A program made the position numbers and the translations under genes. A model generated the notes under the pieces. That model was not told where the DNA came from. It ran no database searches and worked only from the letters and a program-made list of their open reading frames with translations. A stretch of 64,000 nt of DNA from Epiperipatus broadwayi (taxonomy: Eukaryota; Onychophora; Udeonychophora; Euonychophora; Peripatidae): positions 308,001 to 372,000 of the forward strand of contig JAQFVV010006638.1 of assembly GCA_028023455.1 (NCBI GenBank). The letters are read 5' to 3'. Of this stretch, positions 24,691 to 34,740 are shown piece by piece; position 1 is the first letter of the stretch, and each line of letters opens with the position of its first letter.

Positions 24691-25041
24691 TGTAATGAGA
24701 AGCCACAAAATTTTGAGCAATATACAGATGCCATGCACAAAACGTTTTGGAGTGAGGAGTGCCAGGAGGGTATCTACCATAGTATACTCAGGGAAACCTA
24801 TGGATTGATAGTAAAGGAGACCCATACTCAATTTTTTCTGAGGCAGATAGCTTCTCTCAGATCCTTGATGGCCTTCCCAATCACAGAGACACAGATGATC
24901 AGAATTATCCAGCAAAACATGCCTAATCGAATACAACAACTGATGATGCATTGTCAGATTAGAACAATAGAAGACATGGCAGGGTTTCTAACAATGATTG
25001 ATTTCACACCAGGACCTAAAGAACCACCAGAGAAGATGTGA
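24691..25041 (+). pseudogene. Retrotransposon gag capsid fragment
   Basis: An open stretch ending at a TGA at 25039. The segment with HKTFWSEECQEGIYHSILRE, then FPITETQMIRIIQQNMPNRI, resembles the capsid region of LTR-retrotransposon Gag (Trp-containing helix, then a helix ending in Met-Pro-x-x-x-Gln). The frame extends 5' to 24628, but the first 20 or so codons overlap the PLE remnant on the other strand, so the gag probably begins near 24690-24720. No zinc knuckle or pol follows; a repeat-B copy begins 90 bp downstream. It is a fragment of an element not otherwise present here. Confidence 0.55.
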
Positions 25042-25132
25042 CGAATCGATCCTCCAAGATGTCAAACGATGATGACTAGTAGGTCGCCTAGATGCAAAGA
25101 CTTATTTTTCTGTATATTTATTTTATTCTGTG

Positions 25133-25745
25133 GTTAATACAAATTTGGTCTATTAAGTGATATTGTTTATAACAGAGCATTTAATACACATGTACTTGAT
25201 AAACTTTCAATAATAAATGTTACCATCTATTGTATGAGTTCATGGAAAGTTTAAACAAAGAAATAGCCATTACAGTCTTATTGTTTTTTTCACTTATTGT
25301 TGCCTTTTAAATGACACCAATACTTGATTCAAATTTTAATGTCATTTAACTTTTTTGTCTTTTAAATTTATTTCACAACTACATCATATTTACCATTTAG
25401 GTCGTGACACAGAATATTAGCTTAGAAACAAACATTTACCTTACCTTGGGAATATTTAAATGTGTTGTGATTATTTTTTTAAGATTTGGTCTTACCCATA
25501 TTCTCATATGTAATATTAAAACTCCCATATATGTAAATATATTTGTCATTAATATAGTCTAGATTTGATCAAAGGTTACCTTTGTTTCTGGAATTTACAA
25601 TAAACAATTGATCTTGAATCTTAATTATGTTCATTTAATTATACATTAGTACAAAGACTAGAACAAGCATAGACCATTTGTAACTAGGAATTTAGCATGA
25701 GAATTAAGCAAATTCAAAGTATCTCGTAAGTGATTCTAGACAGTT
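25133..25745 (+). repeat. Dispersed repeat family B, copy 1
   Basis: A direct, diverged copy of 30219-30885. Shared anchors include AATACAAATTTGG, AATAAATGTTACCAT, TAGTCTAGATTTGATCAAAG and TGTTGAATCTTA-like and AGAATTA stretches in the same order. It is non-coding. The family is unknown; it may be an LTR or UTR of an LTR element, because one copy follows a gag fragment and the other lies beside a Gypsy end. Confidence 0.7.
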
Positions 25746-26160
25746 GAAAATTGCTATTTTCCATTCTTGGGCCATCAATTAAAAATTACAGTATGTTGTG
25801 AATTTATCTTGTGACTCAACAAAAATTCTAGATAATTTCAAATCAAGCTATGAGGTAATTACATTTTATTTTTGATGTGTTGTATATTATTGATTTTTAT
25901 TTGAAAACATCTTGAGATAATTTACAAAGGATATTCGAAGCTCAGAATTTAATTTTCATTAGTAGATACATAAAAGAAGTTTGAGGATGGAGTTGTCTGT
26001 TAGATTTTGTTTTCTTTTCCTATTGCATGTGTATGTTGGTAAGACAATTATGTTTGTCAATGTCAGAGAAAGTGGACAGCCTTAGATGGGGTTTATATTA
26101 GAGTTTTGAAATACAATATAAAATTGTACATATGCATATATTTTAAAATACATGTATAAC
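25746..26160. other. AT-rich sequence, no gene seen
   Basis: Nothing recognised between repeat B and the retrozyme-like element. Confidence 0.4.
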
Positions 26161-26276
26161 TATTTTAATTTTTGATAAACAGAGCAAAACTCTCCATACA
26201 GTATTGCCACCTGTGCTAAACAGAGTAATCAATGGATGCCAGAAGGCTTGTGCATAAAATCCCTATCTAATGCCTA

Positions 26277-26343
26277 CTCATCCAATATCCCCAGACTAGT
26301 TTCTGGCTTGTGGCCTTCATCAGTGAGGAGCTTTGGATCTGAG
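26277..26343 (-). ncRNA. Hammerhead ribozyme, type I (minus-strand copy)
   Basis: Mirror of the plus-strand motif. Minus strand: helix I outer ATCCAA/TTGGAT, helix I inner TCCTCA/TGGGGA, core CTGATGA, stem II AGGC-CACAA-GCCA, GAAA, helix III ACT/AGT, cleavage triplet GTC. Relative to the plus copy, the first stem II pair is an A/A mismatch, leaving three good pairs. The core bases are all intact, so it may still cleave, more weakly. Confidence 0.78.
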
Positions 26344-26912
26344 AGCACTGCATCTAGATCTTAGGATCTAATGCAACCCTCTAGCAACCACCTTTTATCT
26401 CTACTTAACTACAGAACTATGAGAATGAAATTGGAAAACACAAAAAATATTTTCAATCTAAGCTCAATAGCTTATATACTCATATGGGTCTGAACTCAGT
26501 TCAGCACCCATACATTTTGGTGTCTTTGGCTAGATAGGGATTTTATGCACAAGCCATCTGGCATCCATTGATTACTCTGTTTAGCACAGGTGGAAATACT
26601 GTATGGAGAGTTTTGCTCTGTTTATCAACAATTAATGTGCTAGTATAGGAAATGTGATCATGTGATGCTTAGTGGTTTAACACCAATCCTGCCTAATAGG
26701 ATAGTGGTGGCTATGGTTGTAAAAGAGCCAAAGACACCAAAATGTATGGGTGCTGAACTGAGTTCAGACCCATATGACTATATAAGCTATTGAGCTTAGA
26801 TTGAAAATATTTTTTGTGTTTTCAATTTCATTTTCATAGTTTTGTAGTTAAGTAGAGATAAAAGGTGGTTGCTAGAGGGTTGCATTAGATCCTAAGATCT
26901 AGATGCAGTGCT

Positions 26913-26979
26913 CTCAGATCCAAAGCTCCTCACTGACGATGGCCACAAGCCAGAAACTAGTCTGGGGATATTGGATGAG
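26913..26979 (+). ncRNA. Hammerhead ribozyme, type I (plus-strand copy)
   Basis: All parts of the consensus are visible. Helix I: CTC and ATCCAA (26918-26923), internal loop AGC, TCCTCA (26927-26932), pairing with TGGGGA (26963-26968), TA, TTGGAT (26971-26976) and GAG. Core: CTGACGA (26933-26939). Stem II: TGGC, loop CACAA, GCCA (26940-26952). Then GAAA (26953-26956). Helix III is minimal: AC-TA-GT (or ACT/AGT). The cleavage triplet is GTC (26960-26962), so predicted self-cleavage is between 26962 and 26963. The internal loop in helix I and loop 2 are placed for the usual tertiary contact. A very short helix III is typical of hammerheads in Penelope-like elements and animal retrozymes. Confidence 0.88.
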
Positions 26980-27134
26980 TAGGCATTAGATAGGGATTTT
27001 ATGCACAAGCCTTCTGGCATCCATTGATTACTCTGTTTAGCACAGATGGCAATACTGTATGGAGAGTTTTGCTCTGTTTATCAACAATTAATGTGCTAGT
27101 ATAGGAAATGTGATCATGTGATATTTTAATTTTT

Positions 27135-27377
27135 CTTTAGAGTACTAAAATACTAATAAAGATTATGGATGATACTAATGATATAAAGTCAGACAGATTT
27201 GAAACTAAAGATAAAGGCAACCCAAATGTCTGGAAAATTATTTTAGAGATACTTGCTGAGTTAAAAAATAAAATAAATGCAAAAAATAGATGCCAAATTA
27301 CAAGAGTTAAAAAATGTAATGAATGTCACCTTTAAATAATTAAATACAAAAGTAGATGACAGCCTTATGTAATTAAG
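27135..27377 (+). pseudogene. Possible gag-like relic (weak)
   Basis: An open, charged stretch (from about 27166) contains RFETKDKGNPNVWKIILEIL and, after a frame change, NVMNVTF and LNTKVDDSL. It looks like the coiled-coil-rich start of a retrotransposon Gag, but there is no diagnostic motif. Confidence 0.25.
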
Positions 27378-27577
27378 TGCAATTAGATATAACTGTATTA
27401 ATAATAGAAGATAAAATGCTGCACCAAGCATTTATACATGAGGTTACATGAAATTGTAAAATAATTATGTACTGCAATGCAATTAGATATAGCTGTATTA
27501 ATAATAGAAGATAAAATGCTGCACCAAGCATTTATACATGAGGTTACATGAAATTGTAAAATAATTATGTACTGCAA
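27378..27577. repeat. Recent 100-bp tandem duplication
   Basis: 27378-27477 is repeated at 27478-27577 with one mismatch (ATAACTG versus ATAGCTG), period exactly 100 bp. It lies in non-coding DNA. Confidence 0.92.
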
Positions 27578-29886
27578 CCCAAGAAATTTTGAGTTTTATT
27601 TTCGGATTTGTATAATTCCAAGGTAATAAAAGTATAGAAATAGAGAAGGTAGATTATTATAAATTGCAAGTTTGTAAAACTAATGATTTTGAAATCATTA
27701 AAATTTAAATAAAAACTGACGAAAAGAAAGTTACCTTAGTGGCCAATCTTGGATTTAAGAGAAAAGCATACAGAAATAAGGGATGACAATAAAGATATTA
27801 TTAGTAGTAACAATTTAATAAAAGACTATATACTTTATTTTGTCCCAAATTAGCAAAGATAATATAGCCTTTAAACAGTTAGGAGTAATACACTATTACA
27901 TGGAGAATAGAAATATGAAAAGATATTCTAAATGCAAAACAATGTAGATAGCTTTTGTTCATGTTAATCCATGGCTGATAATAATCAAGCAGTCATAAAG
28001 TTTTTATTTTCTGATCAGATGGACTTTGAAATTATAATTTTTATCAAAAATATAGAAATGATCTGAATAAGTATAGGCACAACCATGAATTTATCAATGA
28101 TAATACTTTTATCCCATATAAGGAAATGACATTTCTAGATAAATTTCTAGTAAGTATGCTGGTAGAAATTAACACCACTTTCGTGATATTGTCGATCTAT
28201 TTTATAAGTGCCCAGTGAAAATAAAAGCAAAAGTCATAAGGCTTCTGTGAATAAAATTTTACTCATACCAATATTTATATCTATACATTCAAGATTGTGA
28301 TTTTTAGAAAGAGATCCTACAATTCCATGAGCCAACATGTATTATGTTGTTATGAATTAAATAGTTTAGTTATGTGAATTATTTGATATAGTTAGGGGCC
28401 AATATGAACTTGATAACTAAAGAAATTAATATATGGAATTTAATCCAATGAGTTAGAAGTAACAAATCAATTTGGAAAATTAAAATCAAATCAAAGCTCA
28501 TGTATGACACCCAGAGGAACACACATACAAGAAGTTCTTTGACTTATATGAGGGACTCTATAAGATAAGGAAAGACTGGAGTAAATGCCAGTATGATTTT
28601 TACACCAAACTTGCTGAGAGACTTACAATGCTCAAAGCCTGAGGCTAATATACCACTAGTAATTAGCATAAGCTCATCTTGTCTGGAATACTCTAAGCAT
28701 ATTTACAAAAAGTTATGTAGCTTATTATCTTAATTTTAGTTCTAATTAAGGCCTCCTTGTAGCAATCCTTCTTAGAGATACATCATGTAGTGAAATATAC
28801 AATTATTTATTCATGTTATGTGTAGTTGTTAGTGATATTGATATTTGGTTAGGAGAAAATTGTAAAGATTTATATATATATTACGAAATATTTAAGAGAT
28901 TTTGTATAATGTTTCATTTATAATTATGATTATACTCTTTATTGAAATCTATAAAGGTAATATTTTATCTAACAATAAGAGGCAACAACAGCAATAACAA
29001 AAAATATGAAAATAAAATATGTGACTTGTATTAAAATGGAATAATAATAATAACAACAACAACTAAAATTAGAAATGCATGTGTGTGTTATTAGTTATTC
29101 ACATTGATTTTTTCATATATATATAATTTTTTTAAATTCTTATAGTATAATCATTTATGTCATTGTTACTGTTTATGTCAACAATAAAAAGATAAAAGAC
29201 ATTTATGACGCATAAAATGTATATAAAGAAAAAAATAAGGAAAATATTTTGTTGTTGTTTTGCTCTTTTGAGTGCAGTGAAAGAAAATTATTAGAAAACT
29301 TTTACTTATTAATTTTGCTCTTATCAGCAGAAAAATAAATCTCCATTTATGTTACGCAATTGACAGGCTGCACTAGAAAGTAAATTGCCTATCTAAAGAT
29401 TTTTCCACTCTGTTCATAGATTCCATTTACATCAGTGGAACACCATGAACATAGACATGTATATAAAAAAGAAAGAAATAATGTTTAATCAACTCATTTT
29501 ACCTTGAGAAAAAAGAGACCAATATTCTGAGAAATAACTGTAAAAAGGGAAACATTAAAGCTAATCACCTGAAATATACTGTCATTCAGCAAAAGTGATA
29601 ATTAAGAAAAGTAATTAAAAAACAACCTTTCTAACTCAAATGACTTTGTTAATTACTTCAGGAAACAATAATCTAAGTATTGAAATGAGAAGAATGAACT
29701 TTTAAAATAAAACAAAAATAATGTTTGCATTCAATAAAAAAGTCAAATACATATACATTATAAAACATCATTGAACAATCATAACTTAATTAACCAAAGC
29801 ATTAACAAGCTTACCCTTTTATTGCTTTGCTGCATAATATATGAATTTTGTACCCATAAGGATAGGCAGAACCAATAGGTCAGGTA
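27578..29886. other. AT-rich sequence with a short gag-like stretch
   Basis: Mostly featureless. At 28508-28642 one frame is open for about 44 codons (CHK-like charged pattern with KKFFDLYEGLYKIRKDW, then FYTKLAERLTMLK). It resembles a retroelement capsid helix region but cannot be assigned. Nothing else seen. Confidence 0.35.
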
Positions 29887-30217
<331 letters not shown>

Positions 30218-30218
30218 T

Positions 30219-30885
30219 ATGTTAATACAAATTTATATTTAATACAAATTTGGTATATTAAGTGTTATTACTTATAACAGTGCATTATTTAGCCACATAA
30301 TTTACTGTCTTCACTTTAATATGCATGCACTTGACAAACAATTAAATAATAAATGTTACCATTTATTTGATAAGCTCATTGAAAGTTTAAGTAAAGAAAT
30401 GACCATATTGGTTTTTTTTTTATTTATCATTGCCCCTCACCTATATCACAATAAAAGATGAAGCCACACTTGAATTAAATTTTAATATACTTTGATTTGT
30501 GTGTGTGATATATATTTATTTCACACCTACATTATATTTACAAATTGTGTCATGACCCAGCATAGAGTTTAGTAACACATGTACCTTACTCTGAGAATAT
30601 TTAAATATTTTATGACAGTTTGTTTAAGATTTGGAGTTGCTCATAACAGCACATATTTTAAGAATTCATATGAATTTAAAGCCACACATATACAAATATC
30701 TACATTGTGAGGGTAGTCTAGATTTGATCAAAGGTAATCCTTCTTTTCTGCAATATACAGTGAACAAGTGATGTTGAATCTTAGATAGATTCATTTAATT
30801 ATACTTTACTACAAAGATTAAAACGAGCACAGACATTTTATAACTACAAGTTAAGCAGGAGAATTATAAAGACTTAAAAGAATCT
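30219..30885 (+). repeat. Dispersed repeat family B, copy 2
   Basis: Diverged direct partner of 25133-25745. It starts directly at the end of the ATT array with an internal duplication of AATACAAATTT, and ends near the GGTTACAATATATA motif at 30887. Confidence 0.7.
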
Positions 30886-30954
30886 GGTTACAATATATAT
30901 AATTAGTACATAATAAATGCAATTACCACTGCTCAAAAATATAAAACCTAATTC

Positions 30955-31405
30955 AATAAAACATTGAAATTGAAGTCCACAATTGAATGCTGCGATAGTT
31001 GAGCCGAGTACAGAACTCACTTCTAGCTAAGTGATTAGCCTGCCTCATAAACTCTGGTAAGACTCTTCCAGTTATGTATTTAGCTTGCCTCAAGTTGACT
31101 CTAATTCGAACATAACAGTTTCCAGTCTGTAGGTGGACTTGCCTCATTGTGTGGACATTGTGATAATGTGTACAGAGACTACCCTTGGTGATTGCAGAGG
31201 GTTTATTACAGAATACACTCCATCATTCAGGTTGACAGAAGTAATTGCTCTCTGACTTGCCTCCAAAAGGCTGACTATTTATGGCACATCCTGGACCTTA
31301 TTAAAAACATGTGGATTTGGTGCATGAATCCCAATGAAGGATTTAATCCCTTCATATAGCCACTGGGTGCTAGTTTACTTCTAAAGACAGAGTCAGATAT
31401 GACTT
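30955..31405 (-). repeat. Putative 3' LTR of Gypsy relic 1
   Basis: It begins just after the polypurine tract that follows the pol stop, and contains AATAAA (minus strand, near 31204), so it could be an LTR with poly(A) signal. No partner LTR is present to prove the limits; the lower boundary is a guess. A 64-codon open stretch inside it (31147-30953) has no recognisable domain. Confidence 0.4.
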
Positions 31406-31423
31406 TCCTCCCCCTGGCTAAAT

Positions 31424-32420
31424 TTAGCCCTGGAGGACATAGTCATTGAGATGTGCTGGATGATGTACTGTCTGCTTGGTTGGTTTCTCTGGTTGATTGC
31501 TGTTTCTGTCTTCATCTTCTTTGCTTGACAAACTTATTTCTGATTGTCTGCTGCTGTTTTGACTTTGATGTTCATCTTCTCTGCTTGAGAAACTTTTTCC
31601 AGGTTGACCAGTGCTTTTGTCAGCTTCTGATGTATGGTTGAGTCTTATCTGGCTGTGATGATGATGATGATAACCATCTTCTGTTTGCACAACAACAATT
31701 TAAAGACCCTTTATTTAAATCACCACTGCTGGTATCCATTTTGTGCACCCATAGTACATATGACATAGTACTTGTGTCCCTATTTGAAGTTTTTATTTTT
31801 TATCTTCTTGTTCAAGTTTGCCATCAGGTTACAGGGTTGATTGCATAGTTCTTAAAGGTGTGTTAAATAACAGTTCTGCAGAAGTCTCCTCTGTTGCTGC
31901 ACTCAGAGTGTAGTGCTGTGCTAGCAAAGTCCTGAAAATTTTGATATTTCAACTTCTTTTATCAATTTTGTTATCAGTTTTTTAGCTTTCTGTACCAATC
32001 TCTCTGCCTGACCATTACTTTCAGAATGGAATGGAAGCTGCTAACAAGTTTGCTGTTGTTATTAGTGCAGAATGTTTTGAATGCACCAGATGAAAAGGCT
32101 GTGTCATTGTCAGTGACGTGATTTAGGAAGACCATGTGTGGCAAATAGTGTTTTCAGAGCTTCTATCATGGCTGTGGAGTGAAGTGATGATACTTTCACA
32201 GCCTCCAAACACTTGGAGAATGAATTCACTAATATTAACAGCAGTTAGCCTTTTTATGAACCAGCATGTTTCAGATGGAGTCTAGACCAGGTCTTTTAGG
32301 TTTGGGCCATTAGACTGTTTTGTCTTTTGCTGGCATATTCCGATTTGTTTTGCACTGCCAGCAAAGGTGGAATTTGGCTTTAATGTCAGCATTTAAGATA
32401 GGCTACCACACATATGTTCT
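31424..32420 (-). pseudogene. Gypsy integrase and pol C-terminus, decayed
   Basis: Minus-strand fragments in several frames. There is a weak zinc-binding remnant near 32345. The core shows LILVNSFSKCLEAVKVSSLH followed by LFATHGLPK (about 32250-32118), and then FHSESNGQAERLVQKAK (about 32041-31975), with the Ser-Asn-Gly-x-x-Glu signature carrying the catalytic Glu. The tail (31690-31424) is Ser/Glu-rich and ends LNDYVLQG-like, as in many Gypsy polyproteins. Stops and frame changes break it throughout. Confidence 0.78.
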
Positions 32421-32751
32421 TGCCTGCATCTTAATCTGGGCTATCCCTTGATGCCTATAGTGCAGCAAACTGAACACCTGGGAATGTCCAGTTCGGGAAT
32501 TACAACAATGGTTCCCAGATAAGACAGCTATGTTCTGTTGAGAGATGCAATCTATGAATAGTAGGCTGAGTGTAACTCAACTGGTTTTTTTATTGGGCCA
32601 ACCCTATTGAACCCATTTGTAGCTTTTTGAATCCTGGATCATTGTTAGTCCAGCCTGCCACTGATTTGTTGTTCAGTGGTAATGTTGTGTCTAGATCAAT
32701 CATGTTAATTGATTGACATGATGTTGGACTGCCTGCAACTTCTGCAAGAAG

Positions 32752-33153
32752 TCAGCTTAATGCATCTACATGATTAATATGCTTTCCCTTAATGTATTGA
32801 AAAGTAAAGTCATAGCCCAAGAGGAAATTGAACCACTGCAGCATTAGTGGTGATGCATGCTGTGAGATTCCCTTATCAGATACAAAAATCCTCACATGAG
32901 GTTTGTGATCTATTTGGAGTATAAATGGTCTACCATATAGGTAGTCATGGAACTTTTTGATACCATTGATCAAAGCCAGGGTGTCTCTATGTATTTGAAC
33001 ATAGTTTTCCTCAGCTCTAGAGAGGTACTTTGATGCAAAAGCAATAGGGCTGGGTGTTACATCATTATTCCTATGGGACAACCCTGTCCCTGTTCTTACA
33101 GGTGAAGCATCATAAGTGAGCACCAGCACTCTTTCTGGATTGAAGTGTGCCAA
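32752..33153 (-). pseudogene. Gypsy RNase H domain fragment
   Basis: An intact stretch of about 133 codons on the minus strand matching the RT-linked RNase H of Ty3/Gypsy elements. It has TYDASPVRTGTGLSH (first catalytic Asp), PIAFASKYLSRAEENY (Glu), LQIDHKPH (Asp) and a terminal HVDALS. In the parent it removed RNA from RNA-DNA hybrids. It is followed at once by a stop in this copy. Confidence 0.88.
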
Positions 33154-33310
33154 TACTGTAATATCTGATATTAAATTTTTAGCATCTTAAATGCTTTATC
33201 ATGCTTACTGTCCCACTTCCATGCTGCTTTTTACTATAATATCTGATATTATATTTTTTAGCATCTTAAATGCTTTATCATGCTTACTGTCCCACTTCCA
33301 TGCTGCTTTT
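33154..33310. repeat. 78-bp tandem duplication in Gypsy relic
   Basis: 33154-33231 is repeated at 33232-33310 with few differences (shared ATCTGATATTA and TCATGCTTACTGTCCCACTT). It duplicates part of the RT-RNase H connection and arose after insertion, since it adds to the disruption of the frame. Confidence 0.9.
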
Positions 33311-33339
33311 TCTCTAGTAGCCTGTATAGTGGTTTAGCA

Positions 33340-33690
33340 GCTCTCTGTTTTATGATAAAAGAAACCTTATAATAGTTTAGCAGTCCTAAAAAGGACTGAA
33401 GTTCCTTCTTTTTTCTGGTGTTTTGGCTTTCTTTATTGCCATAACCTTCCTTTTGAGTTGGGTAAATGCCACTAGCATTTATTTTATACCCTAGAAACTC
33501 AAGCTCTCTGGCATCAAATATTCACTTTTCTGAGTTTATTGTAATTCCAGGGGCTTCGAATTTATCTAGGAGTTCTTTGGTGGAACTCCAGAGTTGTTCC
33601 GGAGTTTAGGCCACTAGTAAGACATCATCAAAATATGGTAGTGAACCTGATATTTCTGCAGTCAATTTCGTAAAGTAAATCTTTTTGTTA
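33340..33690 (-). pseudogene. Gypsy reverse transcriptase fragment
   Basis: Minus strand: PYFDDVLLVA at about 33640-33605 is the catalytic Tyr-x-Asp-Asp box, followed by a stop in the frame. Then come a thumb-like segment (LLDKFEAPGITINSEK) and ELEFLGYKI, the usual Phe-Leu-Gly-His/Tyr motif. The N-terminal fingers are lost or unrecognisable. Confidence 0.75.
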
Positions 33691-33787
33691 TTTAAAACAT
33701 GGTAAAAGAAAACAAAAATGAAAATTTCATAGGATATAATATAGTTTTGCAACATTATATAATCTGCCATGGCGAATAGAATCAATG

Positions 33788-34740
33788 TTTTTTTTTTCTC
33801 AGTGATGAAAGTTTATTCATACAAAACAGATACAAATATAGTTAGAAAAAGGTTTACAAGGGAGTGATTATATGATAAATTGAAGTTTCAGAAGCAACAT
33901 GGATAGAGGGGATGGATACATGCAAAAAGGGAATGGAAAGTGGAAAGGAAAAATGGTGTGTAGTCCAGGCCAGTCTGTGATTCCTGTCTTCATTGGGCAT
34001 TGAGTCCTATGACAGAGAATGAGAGGATTTGAGTTGGAGGATAGCCCAAGTATCTGTGAAGAGCAGAGGTGGGGATAGTTTGGTATCTCTGTCTAGTTTT
34101 GAGAGAGTGAATTAGGTTCAATAGCTTTTGATTCACTGAGTGGACTCTCTGGTCAAAAATAATGGCACATGAGAGCAACCAGAGTGCATAGAAGAGGAAA
34201 ACTGATAATAATAATAGTTGGAAAGCCCCCTATTTCTATGGATTCTTGGAGGGTGAAGATGGTATTCTTGTGCAAGGAAAGGCAGAAGTTGATGACATGT
34301 CTCAGTCCAAGCAGAAATGGACATTTAAGTAGGAAGTGCTGGAGGGTTTCATTGTCAGTTTTACAAAGCAAACATATGGGAGAGATCTTGGTGAAACCCT
34401 TACAGTTGACCAAAAATTGATTTGTGGGAAGAGAGTGAAGATTGATTTTGAGGAGGAAATCGAGGAATTTTGCCTCAAGGGACCACCTTTTTAAATTTGC
34501 AGATTAGATGACCATTGGTAAGTTAGAGGTATGTAGGGAACACAATGGAGAAATCTGCAGTCTTATTGAAAACATCCCATTACTTTAGTTTGCCACTGAT
34601 GGATGGTATAATAAAGCCAGCCTTTTGAAGGATGTTGGCAATGAGTGAGGTCCATGACCTGGGACTACCACTGGAAGAGTGTCAGTGAGTGTGACAATGA
34701 TATGCAGAAGGTTGTCAGAAAAGTGACTTAGGAATGTGTG
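33788..34740 (-). mobile_element. 5'-truncated LINE fragment, related to the 17-22 kb LINE
   Basis: Minus strand: the ORF2 C-terminus (34500-34153), a 3' UTR with AATAAA at about 33812, and a terminal A-run (T-run at 33788-33797 on the plus strand) that marks the 3' end. It sits directly beside Gypsy relic 1. The 5' limit is approximate. Confidence 0.7.
34153..34500 (-). pseudogene. LINE ORF2 C-terminal zinc finger region
   Basis: One frame reads LEAKFLDFLLKINLHSLPTN, then a finger C-x2-C-x8-H-x4-C in CLLCKTDNETLQHFLLKC. The full-length LINE has LEPRFLDFLVKINLNSLQTN followed by the same finger spacing, so the two belong to related families but are clearly diverged. A stop lies upstream at about 34509. 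Confidence 0.78.

Larger units (their letters stand above)
26174..27121. mobile_element. Retrozyme-like element with hammerhead ribozymes, inverted and tandem copies
   Basis: Two arms, 26174-26531 and 26726-27082, are near-identical reverse complements (a few mismatches over about 357 bp). The spacer begins with a 136-bp segment (26531-26666) directly repeated, with about 3 mismatches, at 26987-27122. That gives a plus-strand tandem unit of 456 bp present about 1.3 times, preceded by an inverted partial unit. The whole is flanked by TATTTTAATTTTT at 26161-26173 and 27122-27134, a perfect 13-bp direct repeat consistent with one insertion event. Each arm carries a type I hammerhead. There is no open reading frame of note. 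Small non-coding tandem repeats with type I hammerheads are the hallmark of retrozymes. Mixed inverted/tandem arrangements are common in Penelope-like insertions, and a PLE relic lies 1.5 kb upstream. Mobilisation by PLE machinery is an inference. Confidence 0.78.
30950..33740 (-). mobile_element. Ty3/Gypsy LTR retrotransposon relic 1
   Basis: On the minus strand the pol order is reverse transcriptase (about 33680-33340), RNase H (33153-32752), integrase (about 32420-31900) and C-terminal tail (to 31424), then a purine-rich tract (GGGGGAGGAAAG near 31405) and LTR-like sequence. RT before integrase identifies Ty3/Gypsy rather than Ty1/Copia. Gag and the 5' LTR are missing. Its upstream side is bounded by a LINE fragment at 33788. 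Multiple stops and frameshifts make it inactive. Confidence 0.8.
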
